A stretch of DNA of 64,000 bases from Burkholderia plantarii (GTDB lineage: Bacteria; Pseudomonadota; Gammaproteobacteria; Burkholderiales; Burkholderiaceae). Shown piece after piece: positions 59,559 through 64,000 of the stretch. Below the pieces are notes generated by a model, which saw only the letters and a list, made by a program, of their open reading frames with translations, searched no databases and had not been told where the DNA came from. The DNA is taken from assembly GCF_001411805.1 (NCBI RefSeq), contig NZ_CP007212.1, forward strand, positions 2,542,001 through 2,606,000. Direction: 5' to 3'. Position 1 is the first letter of the stretch. The number at the start of each line of letters is the position of its first letter. The translations under genes were made by a program, and so were the position numbers.

Positions 59559-59709
59559 GGCGGGTTATATTGGGCCGCAATGAATGCCCGTCAGCCCCAT
59601 CTTTTTCGCCGCTGCGCAGGCGCACCGCACGAGGCGCTTAGGCCCGTGAGGCGCAGTACGCAGCAGGAAGCCGAGCCGCTTGCCCCTGTTCGGGGGCAGC
59701 GGCTTTTTT
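59543..59709 (+). ncRNA. Candidate small RNA between bcp and phoH
   Basis: A promoter-like pair TGTACA (59543-59548) and TATATT (59566-59571), 17 bases apart, lies at the end of bcp. About 140 bases on is a strong intrinsic terminator (59674-59709). The predicted transcript from about 59578 to 59709 (some 130 nt) has no reading frame of note. This is inference from signals only; the terminator may simply be that of bcp. Confidence 0.35.
59674..59709 (+). terminator. Rho-independent terminator between bcp and phoH
   Basis: AGCCGC-T-TGCCCC pairs with GGGGCA-GCGGCT (one bulged T) followed by a run of six T. It separates bcp (and any small RNA) from phoH, which must have its own promoter in 59710-59881; a consensus -35 TTGACA is at 59780-59785 without a clear -10. 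Confidence 0.9.
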
Positions 59710-59881
59710 CATGGTCTTTCGCGGCCCGCGCCGCGTCCGTCCGTCAAGGAGCTGATCGAAAACTAGGCGAACCGGCGTTTTGACACCCATGTGCGCCACC
59801 GCGCGCAAACTGCACGCGAGCGCGTGACAGGATGCGAACCGCGGCGCATTCCAAGCGACACGATTCCTCCCGAGGGACACC

Positions 59882-61705
59882 ATGCCTTTGCCTACTCCCC
59901 CCAGCAAGCTCGGCAGCCTGCTGCCGCCCGACGAATACAAGGCGAAAGCGCGCCCGAGCCGCAACACCAAGCGCGCCACCGATGGGGACACGGCCACCGC
60001 CGCCGCGCCCGTAGCCGAATACACCTCGCCCGCCAACGTCGCCGCCCCGATGGCTCCCGCCGCCAATGCCCCCGCCGCGCTGCACGCGGTCGCGCCGGCC
60101 ATGGCCGAGCCAGCCGCGACCACCGGCACGCGATCGCGCAAGTCCCGGCAGACCGCCGCGCTGCTGACGCCGGTGCCGGCTCCGGCGCCCGCGCCGGCCG
60201 CGCCGCCCGAGGCACGCGCCGAAGCGCCCGCGACAACCGCCGCCGCGCCGGCCGCGGCCGCTGGCGACGCCACGCGTACCACGCGCGGACGCAAGAAGGC
60301 TCCCGCCGTCGAACTGCAAAAGCTGTTCGTGCTCGACACGAACGTGCTGATGCACGATCCGAGCAGCCTGTTCCGTTTCGAGGAACACGACGTCTATCTG
60401 CCGATGATGACGCTCGAGGAACTCGACAACCACAAGAAGGGCATGTCGGAAGTGGCGCGCAACGCGCGTCAGGTCAGCCGCACGCTCGACGGGCTGGTGG
60501 CCGACGCCGGCCCGATCTCGGCCGGCATCGCGCTGTCGCGCCTGGGCAGCCGCGAGGCGCTCGGCCGGCTCTACTTCCAGACCACGCTGACCGACATCGA
60601 GCCGGTGGAAGGCCTGCCGCAGGGCAAGGCCGACAACCAGATCCTCGGCGTGGTGCGCGCGCTGCAGCGCGAGCGCACCGACCGTCTCGTCGTGCTGGTG
60701 TCGAAAGACATCAACATGCGCATCAAGGCGCACGCGCTCGGCCTGCCGGCGGAAGACTACTTCAACGATCAGGTGCTCGAGGACAAGGATCTCCTTTACT
60801 CGGGCGTGCGCGAGCTGCCGCAGGATTTCTGGACCAGGCATGCCAAGGGCATGGAAAGCTGGCAGGACACCAAGACGGGCACCACGTACTATCGCGTGAC
60901 CGGCCCGCTGGTGGCCTCGATGCTCGTCAACGAGTTCGTCTACCTCGAGCCGCACAACGGCGAGCCGACCTTCCACGCGATCGTGCGCGAGCTGAACGGC
61001 AAGACCGCGCTGCTGCAGACGCTGCGCGACTACAGCCACAACAAGAACAACGTGTGGGGCATCACGGCGCGCAACCGCGAGCAGAACTTCGCGCTGAACC
61101 TGCTGATGAATCCCGAGATCGACTTCGTCACGCTGCTCGGCCAGGCCGGCACCGGCAAGACGCTGGTCGCGCTCGCGGCCGGCCTCGCGCAGGTGCTCGA
61201 CGACAAGCGCTACAACGAGATCATCGTCACGCGCGCGACGGTGCCGGTCGGCGAGGACATCGGCTTCCTGCCGGGTACCGAGGAAGAGAAGATGCAGCCG
61301 TGGATGGGCGCCTTCGACGACAACCTCGAAGTGCTGCAGAAGACCGACGACGCGGCCGGCGAATGGGGGCGCGCCGCCACCCAGGAGCTGATCCGCTCGC
61401 GGCTCAAGGTCAAGAGCATGAACTTCATGCGCGGGCGCACCTTCGTCGACAAGTACGTGATCATCGATGAGGCGCAGAACCTGACGCCGAAGCAGATGAA
61501 GACGCTCGTCACGCGCGCCGGCCCCGGCACGAAGATCGTCTGCCTCGGAAATATCGCGCAGATCGACACGCCGTACCTGACCGAAGGCAGCTCGGGCCTG
61601 ACCTACGTGGTCGACCGGTTCAAGGGCTGGGGGCACAGCGGGCACGTGACGCTGGCTCGCGGCGAGCGCTCGCGGCTGGCCGATTACGCGTCGGATATCC
61701 TGTAA
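59882..61705 (+). CDS. PhoH family protein with N-terminal PIN domain
   Basis: 607-residue protein. The first 140 residues are an Ala/Pro-rich, probably disordered region. A PIN nuclease domain follows (about 145-290: KLFVLDTNVLMHDPSSLFRFEEHDVYLPMMTLEELDNHKKG, RLVVLVSKDINMRIKAHALGL). The C-terminal PhoH ATPase domain (about 395-600) has Walker A LLGQAGTGKTLVALAAGL and Walker B YVIIDEAQNLTPKQMKTLV, then SSGLTYVVDRFKGW. PIN-PhoH proteins are described as RNA helicase/nucleases; the physiological role here is unknown. Not the same as E. coli PhoH alone; closest in layout to YlaK/PhoH2. Confidence 0.9.
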   Translation: MPLPTPPSKLGSLLPPDEYKAKARPSRNTKRATDGDTATAAAPVAEYTSPANVAAPMAPAANAPAALHAVAPAMAEPAATTGTRSRKSRQTAALLTPVPAPAPAPAAPPEARAEAPATTAAAPAAAAGDATRTTRGRKKAPAVELQKLFVLDTNVLMHDPSSLFRFEEHDVYLPMMTLEELDNHKKGMSEVARNARQVSRTLDGLVADAGPISAGIALSRLGSREALGRLYFQTTLTDIEPVEGLPQGKADNQILGVVRALQRERTDRLVVLVSKDINMRIKAHALGLPAEDYFNDQVLEDKDLLYSGVRELPQDFWTRHAKGMESWQDTKTGTTYYRVTGPLVASMLVNEFVYLEPHNGEPTFHAIVRELNGKTALLQTLRDYSHNKNNVWGITARNREQNFALNLLMNPEIDFVTLLGQAGTGKTLVALAAGLAQVLDDKRYNEIIVTRATVPVGEDIGFLPGTEEEKMQPWMGAFDDNLEVLQKTDDAAGEWGRAATQELIRSRLKVKSMNFMRGRTFVDKYVIIDEAQNLTPKQMKTLVTRAGPGTKIVCLGNIAQIDTPYLTEGSSGLTYVVDRFKGWGHSGHVTLARGERSRLADYASDIL

Positions 61706-61722
61706 ATCTGCGGTTGGAAAGA

Positions 61723-61728
61723 AGCGCC
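61723..61728 (+). terminator. Left arm of the interrupted phoH terminator
   Basis: AGCGCC at 61723-61728, 17 bases after the phoH stop. Its partner GGCGCT and the T tract are now at 62825-62840, beyond the IS remnant. Joining the two flanks restores a hairpin with an 8-base loop and GTTTTTGTTT. Confidence 0.6.
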
Positions 61729-61729
61729 T

Positions 61730-61738
61730 CTTCGGGGG
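61730..61738 (+). repeat. Target-site duplication, left copy
   Basis: CTTCGGGGG, repeated exactly at 62818-62826. A 9-bp duplication fits the IS4 family. Confidence 0.65.
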
Positions 61739-61740
61739 TG

Positions 61741-61774
61741 ATGCCGTTCAGTTAAGCAACTGAACGGCATTTTT
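61741..61774 (+). terminator. Terminator-like hairpin in the left IS end
   Basis: ATGCCGTTCAGTT, loop AAGC, then AACTGAACGGCAT and TTTTT: a perfect 13-bp stem whose left arm contains the terminal inverted repeat. Reading from phoH it is a good intrinsic terminator and may have taken over from the split native one. Confidence 0.75.
61743..61756 (+). repeat. IS left terminal inverted repeat
   Basis: GCCGTTCAGTTAAG, an exact inverted copy of 62797-62810; with neighbouring bases the match extends imperfectly outward. Confidence 0.8.
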
Positions 61775-61826
61775 GTTTGGCGTGTGCGTCGTAAACGGAG
61801 CGACGCGCTGCCAACGTGGATCGCCA

Positions 61827-62805
61827 TGACGAGCGATCCCCTGAGTCTCGTATTCGATACCCCTCCCGCGGACCTGAGCCGTCCGGGCGCGCACCGGCCT
61901 CAGGAATGGGTCGCACCGGCAATCGAGGCGACCGGCACGGCCGGCATTCGCCGTCGTCGCCTGCCCGCCGAGCAAGTGGTCTGGCTCGTGATCGCTCCGG
62001 CGATCTACCGCCACGGGTCGATCAGCGAAGTCGTCGACAGCCGCACAAGCGCGACCGCGGCTGGGCGACGCGCCGATGGCGTGGCTGTTCAGACGAACCG
62101 CGCGGGCCTGGCGCCAGCAGGACGCCGCGCGTCGCGCCTTCAAGGGATTGAGCCGGTGGGCCATGGACGGCACCACCTTGCGCATCCCGGAGAACCCGCC
62201 GATTCGCGAACATTTCGGCGCCCAAGTCCATGCCAGCGGCAAAGTGGCCAGGCTACCCTCAGGTGCGGGCCGTGACCCTGGGCTCGATTCCGGCTCATCT
62301 CGTCGCTGCGTGCCAAGCCCCTGCTTGAGTACATCCCGGTCCACTCGCTGGCCATGTTCGACAAGGGCTTCCCGCGCGCCGAAATTCCGTGGGGCCTGAG
62401 ATCGGACCAACGCCATCGTCATTTCCTGATTCCGGCCAAATCGAATCCGCGTTGGGAGGCGATGTCGGGGCGGCCCGATGACGCCATGGTGCGCATGCGG
62501 GTCTCGCCGCAATCGCGGCGGAAATGTCCTGACCTACGGCAATGGGAGAGCGCACGCGCGATTCGAACGCTCGACGGGAGCCCGCCGAATTGAGCTTCGT
62601 CCGATCATTTCACCTCGTCCAGCACGAGATGATGCGGGCGGCTCGCACGCCGGCATTGGCTAAGCCGCCCGCCTTGCTTAAACGCCCGCGCGAGCACCTT
62701 GAACGGCTCCTCGACGACAAACGGCCCGACCGCAAATGCGATCGGGCCGTCAAGTCCCGTCCTGTTCGTTACGCCGTCCGGTTCCTCAAAAAGAACCTTA
62801 ACTGA
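61827..62805 (+). pseudogene. IS4-family transposase, frameshifted and internally deleted
   Basis: Fragments of one transposase in changing frames. The N-terminal domain is WVAPAIEATGTAGIRRRRLPAEQVVWLVI (to about 62041). Next is MAWLFRRTARAWRQQDAARRAFKGLS-MDGTTLRIPE with the first catalytic Asp (62076 on). Then MFDKGFPRAEIP with the second Asp (62354 on), and last KCDRAVKSRPVRYAVRFLKKNLN (to the stop at 62805). At least three frame changes, and the catalytic Glu region is missing, so it is not functional. The stop lies within the right inverted repeat, as in intact members. Confidence 0.85.
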
Positions 62806-62810
62806 ACGGC
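62797..62810 (+). repeat. IS right terminal inverted repeat
   Basis: CTTAACTGAACGGC, the exact reverse complement of the left repeat at 61743-61756. It contains the stop codon of the transposase remnant. Confidence 0.8.
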
Positions 62811-62817
62811 AATAGCC

Positions 62818-62826
62818 CTTCGGGGG
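62818..62826 (+). repeat. Target-site duplication, right copy
   Basis: CTTCGGGGG, identical to 61730-61738. Confidence 0.65.
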
Positions 62827-62935
62827 CGCTGTTTTTGTTTGAATCCACGGTCGAAAGCCGCCGCTCGCGTCCGAATGCCAGCACACGGTCGCCAATGATC
62901 AATCCCCATTAAAATTCGAGGCTATTCAGGGCCAG

Positions 62936-62953
62936 AGTTTTTGCGCAAAAACT
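62936..62953. repeat. Perfect 18-bp palindrome upstream of the NlpC/P60 gene
   Basis: AGTTTTTGCGCAAAAACT in a locally AT-rich stretch. No loop, so an operator or a small bidirectional signal is more likely than a terminator. A second, looser repeat (TTCAGGC at 62972-62978, GCCTGAA at 62994-63000) follows it. Confidence 0.6.
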
Positions 62954-63006
62954 TCTTTTAGCTGCTCAAAATTCAGGCAACTTCTCAAGTCCCGCCTGAA
63001 GAGTTC

Positions 63007-63036
63007 TTGCCGAAGCCACGCCGGACCGACTACCAT
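63007..63036 (+). promoter_or_regulatory. Likely promoter of the NlpC/P60 gene
   Basis: TTGCCG (63007-63012) and TACCAT (63031-63036) are 18 bases apart, predicting transcription from about 63043. This is downstream of the two inverted repeats. Confidence 0.4.
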
Positions 63037-63092
63037 CCGCATTACCCGTCGTCATGCGGCGGACGCCTCGCTGGCGCCCGCCCCTCCTCCCG

Positions 63093-64000
63093 ATGCTGCG
63101 AATCTGGCTGTCGATCGTCGTCGTTTCCCTGCTTGCCGCGTGCTCGACCGCACCGCAGCAGCAGTCGGCACGCTCGTCGGGGAGCCCACGCATCACCACG
63201 CCGCGTGCCTTCGCGCCGCCGCCCGGCTTCCCCAACTTCGTCGATCACAGCATCGGCCGCGAGGAAATCCCGATCCAGGCGATGAGCCTCGTCGGCATCC
63301 CCTACCGCTGGGGTGGCAACACGCCCGACGCCGGCTTCGACTGCAGCGGCCTCGTGCGCTACATCGTGTCGCGCGCCGCCAACGTCTCGCTGCCGCGCAC
63401 CACCGCCGAGATGAGCACGCGCGGCGTATCGGTCGAGCCCGACGAGATCGCCCCCGGCGATCTCGTGTTCTTCAACACCACCGGACGGCCGCACTCACAC
63501 GTCGGGATCTACGTCGGCAAGCTGCGCTTCGTCAACGCGCCCTCGACGGGCGGCACGGTGCGGCTCGACTATCTGACCAACCCTTACTGGGCCAAGCACT
63601 TCGACGGCATCCGGCGCGTCGCGCCGCCGCGCCATACGCCGACGCCGTTCGACACACCGACCTACGAAGCCGACAATCGCGCGCCCGAGCCGGTGCCGGC
63701 CTCACCGCCGCCGGCGTTGTCCTCGACGCCGCGCGCGGCGCCCGCCGCCGTGCCGGCCTACGCGGCCGCGCGGCTCGAGACGACACCTGCCGCCGTGCCG
63801 GCGCCGGCCGCGATCGTGGCCGCGCCGGCAACGGAGCCCGGCACCGCCGTCGCCACCAATGGCATGTCGCCACCGGTTCCGAACGGCGCGGCGGACGGCG
63901 ACGCGTTCGAGCCGCCGCCCGCCGCGCTGTCGGCCGCGCAGCGTCAGGCTCGCGCGGCAGGCGCGACGACCGCCGTCGCAACGAACCCGGCCGCACCGGT
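63093..64000 (+). CDS. NlpC/P60 (C40) cell-wall peptidase lipoprotein, 3' end outside window
   Basis: At least 302 residues; the frame is open at base 64000. It has a lipoprotein signal peptide with lipobox LLAACS. The NlpC/P60 catalytic domain (about 60-180) has GFDCSGLVRYIV (catalytic Cys) and HSHVGIYVG (catalytic His). Then comes a long Pro/Ala-rich, low-complexity region of unknown extent. Such enzymes cleave peptide cross-links in peptidoglycan. An in-frame ATG at 63054 would add 13 residues (MRRTPRWRPPLLP) and keep a valid signal peptide; neither start has a clear ribosome binding site. Confidence 0.88.
   Translation, partial: MLRIWLSIVVVSLLAACSTAPQQQSARSSGSPRITTPRAFAPPPGFPNFVDHSIGREEIPIQAMSLVGIPYRWGGNTPDAGFDCSGLVRYIVSRAANVSLPRTTAEMSTRGVSVEPDEIAPGDLVFFNTTGRPHSHVGIYVGKLRFVNAPSTGGTVRLDYLTNPYWAKHFDGIRRVAPPRHTPTPFDTPTYEADNRAPEPVPASPPPALSSTPRAAPAAVPAYAAARLETTPAAVPAPAAIVAAPATEPGTAVATNGMSPPVPNGAADGDAFEPPPAALSAAQRQARAAGATTAVATNPAAP

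Larger units (their letters stand above)
61739..62817 (+). mobile_element. Decayed IS4-family insertion sequence
   Basis: About 1079 bases bounded by inverted repeats (GCCGTTCAGTTAAG at 61743-61756; complement at 62797-62810) and 9-bp direct repeats. It encodes only fragments of an IS4-type transposase. Intact relatives are about 1.4-1.5 kb, so it has lost several hundred bases internally. It is non-autonomous and probably immobile by itself. Confidence 0.8.

Noticed and set aside
62605..62895. 96-codon minus-strand open frame across the IS right end
   Set aside because: Antisense to the transposase remnant and spans the inverted repeat; no support as a gene.

Overview
The window is a very GC-rich chromosomal segment (64 kb) from a betaproteobacterium, almost certainly Burkholderia sensu lato. 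The evidence is the gene order der-bamB-yfgM-hisS-ispG-rodZ-rlmN-ndk, the surE-pcm-nlpD-rpoS block, the acoXABC-type acetoin operon and an arn (L-Ara4N) operon with a split arnA. Species was not determined. Nearly all of it is core housekeeping sequence with tight operons and little accessory DNA. No tRNA, rRNA, CRISPR array, intact prophage or origin was seen. The only RNA gene recognised with confidence is the 4.5S SRP RNA.

Layout. 1-7900 (minus): der (partial), bamB, yfgM-like, hisS, ispG, rodZ, rlmN, ndk. 8-15.8 kb: a Bax-inhibitor-1 membrane protein, rlmD, an EEP-family hydrolase, a PolB-like 3'-5' exonuclease, then rpoS-nlpD-pcm-surE. 15.9-21.2 kb (minus): a class III CoA-transferase, recR, ybaB, dnaX, ffs. 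21.6-30.2 kb (plus): trxA, rho, a MerR regulator with an MFS exporter, mtfA, rpmE2, a GT39/GT83-type membrane glycosyltransferase and a MATE transporter. 30.2-37 kb: acoXABC (minus) with divergent acoR. 37.5-44.2 kb: a ComEA-like HhH protein, a YidB/DUF937 protein, clpB, nsrR with a divergent truncated haemoglobin gene, and a J-domain protein. 44.3-50.8 kb (minus): alaA-hom-thrC-moeA-moaD-moaE. 51-59 kb (plus): a small Mth938-like protein and the seven-gene arn operon. 59-64 kb: bcp, phoH, a decayed IS4-family element, and an NlpC/P60 lipoprotein that runs off the end.

Regulation readable from the DNA. There is a near-perfect sigma-54 -24/-12 promoter upstream of acoX with GAGACG/CGTCTC inverted repeats further upstream (candidate AcoR sites). 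A sigma-32 type promoter precedes clpB, an NsrR-like operator lies in the nsrR/haemoglobin intergenic region, and a PmrA-box-like repeat precedes arnT. A palindrome overlaps the merR promoter, and a C-rich, G-poor leader precedes rho. The most unusual structural event is a decayed IS4-family element that appears to have split the intrinsic terminator of phoH, leaving a 9-bp direct repeat. The IS end carries its own terminator-like hairpin. A candidate small RNA lies between bcp and phoH. I found no wholly new multi-gene system here.
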